DNA of 64,000 nucleotides from Roseivirga sp. (GCA_021404565.1 JAAWWF010000001.1:357613-421612), one strand, 5' to 3'. Numbered from the stretch's first letter, positions 50,949 through 60,612 are shown. A program made the numbers and translations. The notes: generated from the letters alone by a model not told the origin.

Positions 50949-53548
50949 AGCAACCCAATACGATACCACCCAAACTGGCTGAACGCATGCTCAGTTGGTT
51001 CTGCAAAGCAGAATACCTGGAAGAGATCATTGGTGACCTCTATGAGTACCACGATGAAATTCTGGAGCATCCTGCATGGAAAAGAAACCTGCTCTATTGG
51101 TTTCATACGGTCAACTTTTTAAAGCCCTGGGCGCTCAAAAGCTTCTCAGGCGGTCAAAAACTCAACAACTACGGCATGTTCAAAAATTACTTGAAAATTA
51201 CCTGGCGCAGCCTGACCCGTCAAAAGCTATACTCCTCCATCAATGTGGGCGGACTTGCTATAGGGCTCACCTGCTTTATTCTCATATTCCTGTATGTACA
51301 GCACGAGCTGTCCTATGATCGTTTCTATCAGGGTTCGGAAAATATTTACCGCATTTATAAAAAGAATGCTGACCACGAATATATGGGCACCAATAAGCAG
51401 GCCTATATGACGGTAGGCATGGCCCCGGAGCTTACAACCCGCTATCCCGAAGTAGTGCACGCCACTACGGTGCGAGATCAAGCGGCCCTGCTCAGTGTTG
51501 AAGAACACCACTTTCACGAAAAAGGCCTGCGTGCAGACACTGCCTTCTTCAATGTGTTCGGCATTGAGTTATTGCGTGGCAATTCCAAAACAGCCCTGGA
51601 AGTAGCCGAAAGCATTGTCATTGACGAATCTCTGGCCCAAAGGCTTTTCGGAGAGGATGATCCGATTGGTAAATCTGTACTCTTCCATAATCGCTGGACC
51701 TTTGTGGTAACCGGAGTGATGGCGGATCTCCCCACCAATTCATCCCTCCAATACTCTTTTCTCACCCCAATGTTTTCGAGTGGTCAGTACGTGCGTGAGA
51801 TGAATGGAGATCGCTGGAACAACTTTGACTACTATACATTCTTTCGTATGGTTCCTGAAGCCAGTCCGGAGGCTCTGGAAACCAAGTTCCCTGAACTGAT
51901 CAAAGATCACCATGAGGACTATCCTTTTGAGCTGTCTTATCATGCACAACCGATCACAGACCTGCATTTAGAAACTGACGTAAATGCTGATATTGGCCTC
52001 AAAGGCAATCCACAATACGTATCCCTATTCTCCTTTATCGCCCTGGTGGTGCTTTTACTGGCCTGCTTCAACTATATGAATCTGGCCATTGCCCGTTCCA
52101 TCAAAAGAGCCAAAGAAGTGGGGCTCAGAAAAGTGATTGGTGCTGTCCGAACACAGCTTATTTTTCAATTCATCATGGAATCTGTGATGATTTCATTCCT
52201 TGCTCTTCTCATCGCAGTAGCCAGTACCAATTTCATCTTACCTGGCTTTGCTAGCTGGCTGGAACGCCCGATAGAGCTCAATTTGTTTCAGAACGCCTGG
52301 CTGGTTCCCGGCCTGCTGCTGTTGACCTTATTGGTAGGTACTATCTCAGGGAGCTACCCCGCTCTGTTTATGGCATCACTTAAACCTGTGGATGTACTGA
52401 AAGGGAAGACCAGCAAAAGAGCATCGGGCATGGGTTTGCAGCGCATCCTTGTCATTGCTCAATATACGACTTCCATCGTTTTGGTCATTGGTAGCCTGGT
52501 CATCTCAAGGCAGTTCAACTACATTCAGGACAAGGAGCTGGGTTACGATACAGAACATATTGTGGTTATCAATATGCTGGACAGGAAGATACTGGAGGTA
52601 ATAGACGAACTCAAGGCCGAGTGGCTCAGAAACCCCAGGGTACTGGGAGCAACCGCCACTGCCGAGTTACCTACCAATGTAACATCAGGCACGCTGGCCA
52701 GGCCCAATGGCACCGACAAAGATGCTGAAATCGAAATCTATCGTGCCCGTGTAGACCATGACTACGTGAACGTTTTCAACATTGAACTACTAACAGGAAG
52801 AGAATTTTCAGCTGATATTAAAAGCGACCTGAACAAAGCCAGAATCCTCAATGAATCAGCTGCCAAAGCCTTTGGCTGGACACCGGAAGAAGCCATCGGG
52901 AAGCAAATCCGGGAGGTCACTCCCAAGACCGTTATTGGTGTGGTAAAAGACTTTCATATGCATTCTATGCGCATGGAAATAGCACCACTGATGCTAAAGA
53001 TGAGAGATAGCTGGTTTCAATACATGGCTGTAAAGATTCGTCCTGAAAACATACCCGAAACATTGGCTTTTCTGGAAGAGAGCGTAGCCGCCTACTCCCC
53101 CTATCCCTTTGAGTTCAAGTTTCTGGACGACCGATTCGATGAGCTTTATCGTGCTGAAACCCGCCTGGGAGAAATGTTCACTGTGTTTACCATATTGGCT
53201 ATCCTCATCGCCTCAATGGGACTCTTTGGCATGGCCGCCTTTGCTACCGGCCAGCGTAAGAAAGAAATTGGCATACGAAAGGTGCTGGGAGCTTCTGTAC
53301 AAAATATCACGTCCATCCTCGCCTCTGGCTTTCTCAAACTGGTCATATTCGGTTTTATCCTGGCCATTCCTATCGCCTGGTTTGCCATGAACAAATGGCT
53401 CGAAGATTTTGCTTATCGCATCCATGTAAAATGGTGGATGTTTGTACTGGCAGGAGCAGCAGCACTGGTCATTGCGCTGCTCACTATCAGCTCCCAGTCC
53501 ATCAAAGCAGCACTCTCTAACCCCGTCAACTGTTTGCAGCATGAATAG
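50945..53548 (+). CDS. ABC transporter permease with PadR-linked prefix domain (1)
   Basis: The 867-residue protein starts at TTG 50945, overlapping the padR stop. An N-terminal prefix domain (about 1-75: PPKLAERMLSWFCKAEYLEEIIGDLYEYHDEIL...WALKSFSGGQKLNNYGMF) precedes two MacB-PCD/FtsX modules: the first transmembrane helix (about 98-118) and periplasmic domain, then three helices with RSIKRAKEVGLRKVIGAVRTQLIFQFIMESV, a second periplasmic domain, and three final helices with GQRKKEIGIRKVLGASVQNI. It needs an ATPase partner that is not encoded in the window. A second copy of the same architecture follows directly. Confidence 0.92.
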   Translation: MKQPNTIPPKLAERMLSWFCKAEYLEEIIGDLYEYHDEILEHPAWKRNLLYWFHTVNFLKPWALKSFSGGQKLNNYGMFKNYLKITWRSLTRQKLYSSINVGGLAIGLTCFILIFLYVQHELSYDRFYQGSENIYRIYKKNADHEYMGTNKQAYMTVGMAPELTTRYPEVVHATTVRDQAALLSVEEHHFHEKGLRADTAFFNVFGIELLRGNSKTALEVAESIVIDESLAQRLFGEDDPIGKSVLFHNRWTFVVTGVMADLPTNSSLQYSFLTPMFSSGQYVREMNGDRWNNFDYYTFFRMVPEASPEALETKFPELIKDHHEDYPFELSYHAQPITDLHLETDVNADIGLKGNPQYVSLFSFIALVVLLLACFNYMNLAIARSIKRAKEVGLRKVIGAVRTQLIFQFIMESVMISFLALLIAVASTNFILPGFASWLERPIELNLFQNAWLVPGLLLLTLLVGTISGSYPALFMASLKPVDVLKGKTSKRASGMGLQRILVIAQYTTSIVLVIGSLVISRQFNYIQDKELGYDTEHIVVINMLDRKILEVIDELKAEWLRNPRVLGATATAELPTNVTSGTLARPNGTDKDAEIEIYRARVDHDYVNVFNIELLTGREFSADIKSDLNKARILNESAAKAFGWTPEEAIGKQIREVTPKTVIGVVKDFHMHSMRMEIAPLMLKMRDSWFQYMAVKIRPENIPETLAFLEESVAAYSPYPFEFKFLDDRFDELYRAETRLGEMFTVFTILAILIASMGLFGMAAFATGQRKKEIGIRKVLGASVQNITSILASGFLKLVIFGFILAIPIAWFAMNKWLEDFAYRIHVKWWMFVLAGAAALVIALLTISSQSIKAALSNPVNCLQHE

Positions 53549-56210
53549 GCGCTTGATTCCATTTTCTGAGCGATTCCTGGGCTGGTTCTGCAAAGCAGAA
53601 TACCTGGAAGAGATCATAGGAGACCTCTGCGAATATGAGGACGAGCTTCAGGAAAAACCTTCGTGGAAAAGGGGTATTCTCTTTTGGTTTCATGTATTCA
53701 ATTTTCTACAACCCTGGGCGCTTAAAAAGTTCTCAGGATCTCAAAAACTCAACAACTACGGCATGTTTCAAAACTATCTCAAAACTTCATTCAGAAGTCT
53801 AAAAAAGAACGCACTCTTTTCCTCCATTAATGTAATAGGTCTGGCGATTAGTATGTCCATAGGAATACTCATGATTCTGATGCTTACAGAGATCAATTCC
53901 TTTGACAGCTTTCACAAAAACAAAGACAATATCTACAGACTTACCTCTAACAAGGTCATGTTCGGCCAGGAAATGGACATGTCTTCTGCCTCTTATTTTA
54001 TTGGGGCAGAAATAGAAAAACAGGTACCGGGAGTAGAACAGGTGTTGATCCTTCGACCGGGTATGTCGGCAGACCTGACCACCGAGGCAGGCCCGATTAA
54101 TATTAAAGGACTCTATGCCACGCCTTCTTTCTTTGATGTATTTTCTTTTGAACTCACCAAGGGCAATAGCGAAACCGCATTGCTCAACCCTAACAACATC
54201 ATACTTACGGAAACTACGGCTAAAAAACTCTTTGGAGATGCTGACCCTATGGGCAAAGCTCTGGATCTGGAAAGTACCGGTGGTTTTCAGAATCGTACCA
54301 TCAAAGGAGTAATATCAGGAGTAATGCCTGATCCTCCGGTCAATTCACATCTCAGGTTTGAGGCCCTGGTCTCTCACTCCACCTATGATCAGCCTGCTAC
54401 AGGCCGTGGCTGGAGCAGTGATTACAAAACGGATCCTGATGCTTTTCACGATAGCTTTGTCTATCTCGTTTTGAATGAAGAAACCAGGAAAGAGGATGTT
54501 GAAGCGGCCCTGCCAGCCATTATGGAAGCCTATAATGCCACGCAGGAAACTGCACTTACTCACGAATTGCAGCCCTTAAAATCTTTTATCACCAGCGATA
54601 AATACCGCAACCAGACCGGCACCCGATTCTCCGGCAAGCAGCTCAGCATCATGCTCGGTCTTACCCTGGTGGTGCTTCTGTCAGCAGCCTTTAACTACAC
54701 CAACCTTTCCCTGGCCAGGGCTTTGAGAAGATCAAAAGAAGTAGGTGTACGCAAGGTGGCCGGAGCCACCAGACCACAGATTTTCACCCAGTTTATCGTA
54801 GAGGCCGCAATGCTATCCACATTTGCCCTCGTAGCTGGTATCATCATGTTCATATTTCTAAAACCGGCTTTTCTCAACCTGCCCGATGCCAGCGCTCGTG
54901 GTTACGCAGTGTTTACCTTAGATTTTACACCAATTAGTATTCTTTACATAGTCCTTTTCGCACTCGCTGTAGGTATTCTGGCAGGGCTTTTACCTGCCAC
55001 ATTTCTCTCTAAACTTAAGACCAATGTAGTATTAATGGGTGCTGGTAAAGTGAAGCTCTTCTCTGGAATGACTCTAAGGAAAGGCCTGACCGTTCTTCAG
55101 TTTGTATTATCCATTGGCCTGATTATGAGTGCTGTATTGATGAACAAGCAATACCAGTTTGCTCTGAATTACGATCTGGGCTTTGAATCAGAAAACATTA
55201 TTAATATCCGCACCAGAGGTGACTATACTGACCTATTGGAAAATGATATCAACGGACTGTCAGAGGTGGTAGCTACCTCCCGTTCTATCATGACCATGGG
55301 TACGGGAGGAGCGACTTTGATCATGGTAGAAAATGATGATAAGACGCTGCGGAATATAGTAATGCGGAATAGCATCGACCACAAATATCTCGACATGCAC
55401 AATTATGAATTGCTGGCAGGCACCGGATTTCATAAACCACTGGTTGAGGGAGAAGAGAATGATAAGATCATTGTGAACGAGCACCTGCTGGAGGTTATGG
55501 AACTTGGGAGCCCTGAAGAAGCACTGGGCAAAACCATTAATGGTCGTAGTCAGAAATATACGATTACCGGTGTGGTCAAAAACTTTGTCAATATCTCTCT
55601 CAATGTGGCCGGCAGTGAGATATTTGAGAACAAGAGTTTCGGCTTTACTCAGCACAGCCCAGGCAGGGAAAACATGCTGTTGGGTGTCAAATTCAGAAGT
55701 AATGATCTGGCTGGTATGATGCAAAAACTTGAAGCGAGCTATCGCAAATTCGACCCGGTTCACCCCTTTGAAGCCCGGCTTTATGAAGAGGAGATTGCCG
55801 CCACCTATAAGTCTCAGAAAACTACTTTCACCATCATTTCCTTTCTGGCTTTTCTGGCTATTTCCATCGCCACCCTGGGTCTCCTGGGTATGGCCGTATT
55901 CACCACTGAAAGCCGTATGAAGGAGATTAGTATCCGCAAGGTTCTTGGGGCTGGCGTGAATAGACTTGTGCTCTTACTCTCACGAAGCTTTGTGCTGATG
56001 ATTGTAATTGCAGCGCTCATTGCTACTCCTTTGACCCGCTATGTGGTAAAAGACCAGTTTCTTTCTGACTTCGTAGAAACGGCCAATTTCGGAGTGCTTG
56101 ACACGCTCTCGGGCTTTATAGTCGTATTTATTATCGGGTTCCTAACCATCGGTTGGCAAATAATGCAGGCCACCAGGAAAAACCCGGCCGATACTCTGAG
56201 GGCAGAATAA
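53541..56210 (+). CDS. ABC transporter permease with PadR-linked prefix domain (2)
   Basis: ATG 53541 overlaps the stop of the preceding permease by eight bases. The 889-residue protein begins with the same prefix (FLGWFCKAEYLEEIIGDLCEYEDEL...FSGSQKLNNYGMFQNYLK) and has two FtsX domains (RALRRSKEVGVRKVAGATRPQIFTQFIVEAA; TESRMKEISIRKVLGAGVNRLVLLLSR), ending NPADTLRAE. Its prefix is nearly identical to that of permease 1 in DNA (35 identical bases), whereas the rest has diverged. This points to tandem duplication with gene conversion. Confidence 0.92.
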   Translation: MNRRLIPFSERFLGWFCKAEYLEEIIGDLCEYEDELQEKPSWKRGILFWFHVFNFLQPWALKKFSGSQKLNNYGMFQNYLKTSFRSLKKNALFSSINVIGLAISMSIGILMILMLTEINSFDSFHKNKDNIYRLTSNKVMFGQEMDMSSASYFIGAEIEKQVPGVEQVLILRPGMSADLTTEAGPINIKGLYATPSFFDVFSFELTKGNSETALLNPNNIILTETTAKKLFGDADPMGKALDLESTGGFQNRTIKGVISGVMPDPPVNSHLRFEALVSHSTYDQPATGRGWSSDYKTDPDAFHDSFVYLVLNEETRKEDVEAALPAIMEAYNATQETALTHELQPLKSFITSDKYRNQTGTRFSGKQLSIMLGLTLVVLLSAAFNYTNLSLARALRRSKEVGVRKVAGATRPQIFTQFIVEAAMLSTFALVAGIIMFIFLKPAFLNLPDASARGYAVFTLDFTPISILYIVLFALAVGILAGLLPATFLSKLKTNVVLMGAGKVKLFSGMTLRKGLTVLQFVLSIGLIMSAVLMNKQYQFALNYDLGFESENIINIRTRGDYTDLLENDINGLSEVVATSRSIMTMGTGGATLIMVENDDKTLRNIVMRNSIDHKYLDMHNYELLAGTGFHKPLVEGEENDKIIVNEHLLEVMELGSPEEALGKTINGRSQKYTITGVVKNFVNISLNVAGSEIFENKSFGFTQHSPGRENMLLGVKFRSNDLAGMMQKLEASYRKFDPVHPFEARLYEEEIAATYKSQKTTFTIISFLAFLAISIATLGLLGMAVFTTESRMKEISIRKVLGAGVNRLVLLLSRSFVLMIVIAALIATPLTRYVVKDQFLSDFVETANFGVLDTLSGFIVVFIIGFLTIGWQIMQATRKNPADTLRAE

Positions 56211-56228
56211 GCCTTGAGACTCATTGCT

Positions 56229-57254
56229 ATGAAATTAATACTGCTAAGCCTCTTCTGCCTCAGCTCATCCATGCTCCGGGCTCAGTCTGACTCAAATCTT
56301 ATTGGTAGCTGGGTAAGAGTGCAAGAGGTGGCTTATGACGCGCCAGTAACTCAAAACCCAAAAATCACAGAGGCTGATTATCTGAAAGTAAGTTTTGAGA
56401 ATAGTGGTCAGATGAAAATTTATGCCAGCCACCTTGCCAATGGAGTACAGGTTACCTATCAGTACAATAAGCAGATAGTCGGCTTTGGCTCAGGAAGACA
56501 ATTCAAAATCGAGGAACTAGACAGGGACAAGTTGGTTTTAGTAGATTTGAACAATGGTGAAATAACAGCTGGTTCCAATCGCCATTACTACCTGCGCGAA
56601 TCTGTATTTCTGGATGCACTGCCCTATCCTGCAGAAGATCAAGTGATCATTGGTAGGGATACAGCCTACCTGGCCTCGAAGAAGCTTTATCCGATCTTTC
56701 AAACCACCAACACGCCTGATTTCCACGTATTTATTCATAATCAGATCAAGAGTAGCTATAGCACAGGCGAAAATTACTTCCATGCTACGTTTATGATTCG
56801 ACCAGATGGGTCCATAGACCATGTCACTGTCAATCATCGAATCAGTAAAGCGAACGACAAACGTGCATTGAAGGCCATTATGGCATCGACAGGCAGGTGG
56901 CAGCTACCTAAGCTCAATGGTAAAGAAGTTAACATTATCATGACGATAGAAGATCTTTTCACAAAGCGATCTACCAGTCCCTCAGCCAACCCACTAAAAA
57001 TTGACCTTGACTATAGCGCTGAGGATCCGGAGGTTTATATGAATTACTTCAACCTGGCCGTAAGAAAAATACTCAAAAAAGAGCACAAAGAAGCGCTGGA
57101 ATACCTGAAACTCTGTGAAGATCGAAAACCCAAAGATCCAAACCTCCCATACCTACGATACATCTTGTATAAGTCGCTGGGAAAGACACAAGCGGCAACC
57201 GAGAACAAGACCAAGGTACAGCGATCGAGACTCAGGTATTTATTAAAGCAATAG
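56229..57254 (+). CDS. Secreted lipocalin-like/TonB_C/TPR fusion protein
   Basis: From ATG 56229 the product has about 341 residues with a signal peptide (MKLILLSLFCLSSSMLRAQ). A lipocalin-like segment follows (about 22-120: NLIGSWVRVQEVAYDAP...QFKIEELDRDKLVLVDL). Then comes a TonB C-terminal-like domain (about 165-245: FHVFIHNQIKSSYSTGENYFHATFMIRPDGSIDHVTV...RALKAIMASTGRWQLPKLNGKEVNIIMTIEDLF) and a helical TPR-like tail (YMNYFNLAVRKILKKEHKEALEYLKLCEDRKP). TonB domains normally belong to inner-membrane-anchored proteins. Here there is a cleavable leader instead. It begins 18 bases after the second permease gene and probably shares its operon. Confidence 0.78.
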   Translation: MKLILLSLFCLSSSMLRAQSDSNLIGSWVRVQEVAYDAPVTQNPKITEADYLKVSFENSGQMKIYASHLANGVQVTYQYNKQIVGFGSGRQFKIEELDRDKLVLVDLNNGEITAGSNRHYYLRESVFLDALPYPAEDQVIIGRDTAYLASKKLYPIFQTTNTPDFHVFIHNQIKSSYSTGENYFHATFMIRPDGSIDHVTVNHRISKANDKRALKAIMASTGRWQLPKLNGKEVNIIMTIEDLFTKRSTSPSANPLKIDLDYSAEDPEVYMNYFNLAVRKILKKEHKEALEYLKLCEDRKPKDPNLPYLRYILYKSLGKTQAATENKTKVQRSRLRYLLKQ

Positions 57255-57342
57255 TTTTTCTCTAATGTGATTGAGATCATAAAACAGGCCCTGAGATAAC
57301 CATAATTTCGAGGGTAGAAAGATTAAGATAATCATCAAGCAC

Positions 57343-57684
57343 ATGAAAACAGCCTCAATACTCGAGAATGTCATTTTCCAGGAAAACCGACCCGCTATCA
57401 CTGTTTTATTTGAAACTGCCTTTACCAAAGAAATCCGCATTGCTTTGAAGCAGGGGCAAGCGATGAAAGAGCATAAAACCTCCTTCCCCATAGTAATTCA
57501 GATAGTAGAGGGAGCCATTGAATTCGGTCTGCCAGACAGCAGCCTCAATCTTGAAGAAGGAGACTTAATTGCCCTGGAAGGAGGAGTACCCCATAGCCTG
57601 CTTTCCCAGAAAGAGAGCATAGTCCGGCTGACATTGACTAAGGCTGATCAGACCGAGAGAGTAAAGGAAGTAGTACAAGACTAA
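57343..57684 (+). CDS. Cupin domain protein
   Basis: The 113-residue protein has the cupin beta-barrel pattern: strands around ITVLFETAFTKEIRIALKQGQAMKEHKT, FPIVIQIVEGAIEFGLPDSSLNLEEGDLIALEGGVPHSLLSQKESIVRLTL. Metal-ligand histidines are partly present (KEHKT and GVPHSL), giving two of the usual set, so metal binding is uncertain. The substrate is unknown. Upstream is the TonB/TPR gene with 88 bases between. Downstream is a 178-base gap with two inverted-repeat features. Confidence 0.82.
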   Translation: MKTASILENVIFQENRPAITVLFETAFTKEIRIALKQGQAMKEHKTSFPIVIQIVEGAIEFGLPDSSLNLEEGDLIALEGGVPHSLLSQKESIVRLTLTKADQTERVKEVVQD

Positions 57685-57738
57685 ACTGTGCAGAGAGTAC
57701 TATACCCTAGGTTTGCTTAGCCATTAAAAGTCGGTCCT

Positions 57739-57825
57739 GTAAAAACAAGCATCGGGTCAGAAGTCGGAAGTTAGTAGCCGGAAGTTTGAGCTTGCCGGTT
57801 TTTACCACAATGGAGTTATAACTCC
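57739..57825. repeat. Inverted repeats in intergenic gap
   Basis: GTAAAAAC (57739-57746) and GTTTTTAC (57798-57805) are exact inverted arms enclosing a segment with two copies of a GTCGGAAGT/GCCGGAAGT direct repeat. A separate perfect 14-base palindrome GGAGTTATAACTCC lies at 57812-57825. Their role is unknown, and the location is between the cupin gene and the 3' end of the histidine kinase gene. Confidence 0.4.
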
Positions 57826-57862
57826 TTCTGTAACTAGTAAAATCAGGTCACGCGAGCGGTAT

Positions 57863-59578
57863 TCAAAACCACCTTTCCAATATATGTTGGATTTCTTTGG
57901 CACTCACAGGCTTAGACAGGTAGTCATTCATTCCTGCTTTCAGACATCGGTCTTTATCATCGGCCATGGCATTGGCAGTCAGCGCTACGATGAGTGGTTT
58001 GTCCAGGCTCTTTGAGGCCCGTCTGATTTCGCGAGTTGCCTCCATACCATCCTTACCGGGCATCTGCACATCCATAAAAATGAGGTCATAAGCCTCAGAA
58101 GTCGCCATTTCAAAGGCTTCCTCACCATCTTCTGCCAGGTCCATTTTATATCCAAGTTTTGAGAGCATTCTGCGCATCACCACCTGGTTTACCTCATTGT
58201 CCTCAGCTACCAGAATACTTAAATCTGGTTGCTCCTTGTCGGATATGGCCTCTTCGAGCTTTGCAGTAACAGGTTTATCTGCCACGGCCAGGGTCAGCAC
58301 TATTCTGAACTCCGTACCCTTTCCTACCTCACTTTTAACGGAGAGAGTCCCTCCCATTAACTCTACGAGGCTCTTACAAATCACCAGACCAAGCCCTGTC
58401 CCCATAAACCTGCGATCGGCAGAAGATTCAACCTGGTAGAAGCGTGTGAAAAGTTTCTCCTGATCCGCTGTAGAGATACCTATACCGGTATCCCGAACCC
58501 TGATTTCGAAGTTATATGCGCTGTTGCTTCGCTTACTGCATTGCAGGCTCAGTGTAATCTCTCCTGAGTCGGTAAACTTAATCGCGTTTCCTAAAAGATT
58601 GCTCACCACCTGCTTAATGCGTTTTTGATCACCCTTCACAAACTTCATACAGTCTTCGGGTATGTCTACTTTTAAATCAACCTCCTTTTTTCCCAAAGTC
58701 GGTTTAAGCATTAAGGCTACCCCTTTGATGGTGCGTGCCAGATCGAAGTTCTTCTCTTCCAGCTCAAGCCCGTTTGCCTCCAGCCGGGTCAGATCTAATA
58801 CATTATCAATGATCTCTCTGAGCATTTGGCTGCTCAGCCCTATGGTCTCTGCATACTCCTCTTGCTCATTAGTCAGCCTTGTACTTTTTAGCAGATGAGA
58901 AGAGCCAATAATGCCATTGAGCGGGGTGCGTATCTCGTGGCTCATATTGGCGAGAAACTCCGATTGGAGTTTGCTGTACTTCTCTGCCTCTTCCCTAGCC
59001 AGAATAAGCTTATTGCGGGTGATTTTCGTATACCGGGATAAGGCATAGGCCAAAAATACGGTGAGTAAAAAGGAAAACACCAGGTGAAAAAAGTTACTTA
59101 GCTCGGCATCATCGGGGGTAAGTGTAATGGCATATAGCACCTGCCTTGGCAGAAAAAAGCTTGATACGATAAAGAACATGGTAAAGCCTGCTGAAATAAA
59201 AAACACCTTCTGCTCGGTCTTCAGCTCAAAAAAGAAAGGGTAGCAGATAATAAGCGGCAGGAATCCCGTAAGTACTGAATAGTCTATGTTAAAGACGTGA
59301 AATGTAATCCACAGACTAAATCCATTTAGCCAGAGCAAGACCAGTTTGGCCATACCATATCGCCTGAGCGCGTTCTGATAAAGCGAAATGAATGTCAGCA
59401 CAATCATGCTGCAAGCCAGAAAAGACGAGAAAATCTGATCAAAGAAATAGCCGTACCCTATGTAAAAGAGGTAGACAGGTATAGGAAGCAGTGCCAGCAC
59501 ATTCGTGAGCCGAATCAGCTGTGCCTCTTCCACTTTGAGGCTGTCGGTCACACCCAGGTTGACCAATCGGTGAATCAT
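57863..59578 (-). CDS. Hybrid sensor histidine kinase
   Basis: The 571-residue protein has six hydrophobic segments in its first 185 residues, then a HisKA domain with the phospho-acceptor in FLANMSHEIRTPLNG (about residue 213). A HATPase domain follows with NLLGNAIKFTDSG (N-box) and RFMGTGLGLVICKSL, then a receiver domain ending with DLIFMDVQMPGKDGMEATREIRR (Asp about 504) and the conserved Lys in YLSKPVSAKEI. It phosphorylates an unknown partner or passes phosphate within itself. It is single-gene and divergent from the araC-type regulator gene, so it may regulate that operon indirectly. Confidence 0.93.
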   Translation of the reverse strand: MIHRLVNLGVTDSLKVEEAQLIRLTNVLALLPIPVYLFYIGYGYFFDQIFSSFLACSMIVLTFISLYQNALRRYGMAKLVLLWLNGFSLWITFHVFNIDYSVLTGFLPLIICYPFFFELKTEQKVFFISAGFTMFFIVSSFFLPRQVLYAITLTPDDAELSNFFHLVFSFLLTVFLAYALSRYTKITRNKLILAREEAEKYSKLQSEFLANMSHEIRTPLNGIIGSSHLLKSTRLTNEQEEYAETIGLSSQMLREIIDNVLDLTRLEANGLELEEKNFDLARTIKGVALMLKPTLGKKEVDLKVDIPEDCMKFVKGDQKRIKQVVSNLLGNAIKFTDSGEITLSLQCSKRSNSAYNFEIRVRDTGIGISTADQEKLFTRFYQVESSADRRFMGTGLGLVICKSLVELMGGTLSVKSEVGKGTEFRIVLTLAVADKPVTAKLEEAISDKEQPDLSILVAEDNEVNQVVMRRMLSKLGYKMDLAEDGEEAFEMATSEAYDLIFMDVQMPGKDGMEATREIRRASKSLDKPLIVALTANAMADDKDRCLKAGMNDYLSKPVSAKEIQHILERWF

Positions 59579-59760
59579 ATACAGTAGTAGTAGTGGTGAT
59601 TAGGTAACTCAATATAGTGCGCTCCTTTACCATTTCAAAAAGCCACAACATCTGCCTGTTTGATCTCTTTTTTATACTATTGTTCATTTCAGATACTCCT
59701 GAATTCCGTAAGATTCTAAAAGCTGTGGAATCAAATTTTACCATTTCCTGTTACCTCGGC

Positions 59761-60612
59761 ATGTCAACAGTTTCAGGGCCATTAAAAATATACAGCAATG
59801 AACTTCCGGGCGGGAGTATACCCCTCGGTCAGGTAAAGCCTGCGTGGCCGGATCAATATGCGATCATCTGGTTCAAAGAAGGTAACGGCAAATACTTTGT
59901 CGACTTTAAGGAATATCACTTCCAACCCAATACGCTGATCGTAATCTCACAGAATCAGGATCTTTCATTCGATTTCACCCCGGAACCTCAGGATTTCCGG
60001 ATTTTTACTTTCACGGTTGATTTTGTGGCCGGGACAGAACAGAAGGTACAGGAACTCCTCTCTTTTTGCATCCGGGAACACTTTCAGGGCAAGCAAATCC
60101 TAAGACTTTCAGAGGAAGACACAGTCTACCTGGAGACATTAACCCGGCAATTGGTTATCATCCTGGACGATTGGCATGGAGCCTTAAAGCAGGAATCTTC
60201 CTATCATTTCTTCCAGCTCTTTTTGCTCTATTGCGCGCATCTCAGTGCACAACAGGCAGCAGAACAAACACTCGCCCACGACAAGATTGTAAGCGAGTTC
60301 ACGGGTTTACTGGAAAAGGATTTCAGACAAATACACAAGGTGAGCCATTATACCGATCAGCTCAACCTTACCTACAACTCATTGGCCCGATTTACAGGAC
60401 ATTATTGCGGTAAATCGCCTAAGGAAATCATTACAGAGCGGGTGGTGCTGGAGATTAAACGAAGGCTCTCTGCCACTGATCAGCCCGTCAAGGAAATTTC
60501 CTACGACCTTGGTTTTGACGAACCTACCAACCTGGTGAAGTTCTTCAAGAAAAATACTGACATGACTCCGGCAGCTTTCAGGCAGCGTGAATTTTTACCA
60601 TTGGAACAGTAA
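59761..60612 (+). CDS. AraC family transcriptional regulator
   Basis: From ATG 59761 (MSTVSGPLKIYSNELPGGSI) the product has 283 residues. A GTG at 59617 opens 48 extra residues that look like noise. The N-terminal half is cupin-like (GKYFVDFKEYHFQPNTLIVISQNQDLSF), and the C-terminal AraC domain reads HYTDQLNLTYNSLARFTGHYCGKSPKEIITERVVLEIKRRL and KEISYDLGFDEPTNLVKFFKKNTDMTPAAFRQ. It precedes a tautomerase-SDR-NTF2 operon by 63 bases and is probably its regulator. Confidence 0.88.
   Translation: MSTVSGPLKIYSNELPGGSIPLGQVKPAWPDQYAIIWFKEGNGKYFVDFKEYHFQPNTLIVISQNQDLSFDFTPEPQDFRIFTFTVDFVAGTEQKVQELLSFCIREHFQGKQILRLSEEDTVYLETLTRQLVIILDDWHGALKQESSYHFFQLFLLYCAHLSAQQAAEQTLAHDKIVSEFTGLLEKDFRQIHKVSHYTDQLNLTYNSLARFTGHYCGKSPKEIITERVVLEIKRRLSATDQPVKEISYDLGFDEPTNLVKFFKKNTDMTPAAFRQREFLPLEQ

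Noticed and set aside
59439-59744. Minus-strand open frame near the start of the hybrid kinase gene
   Set aside because: It is out of frame with the kinase and consists of unrelated composition. The kinase ATG at 59578 is well supported.
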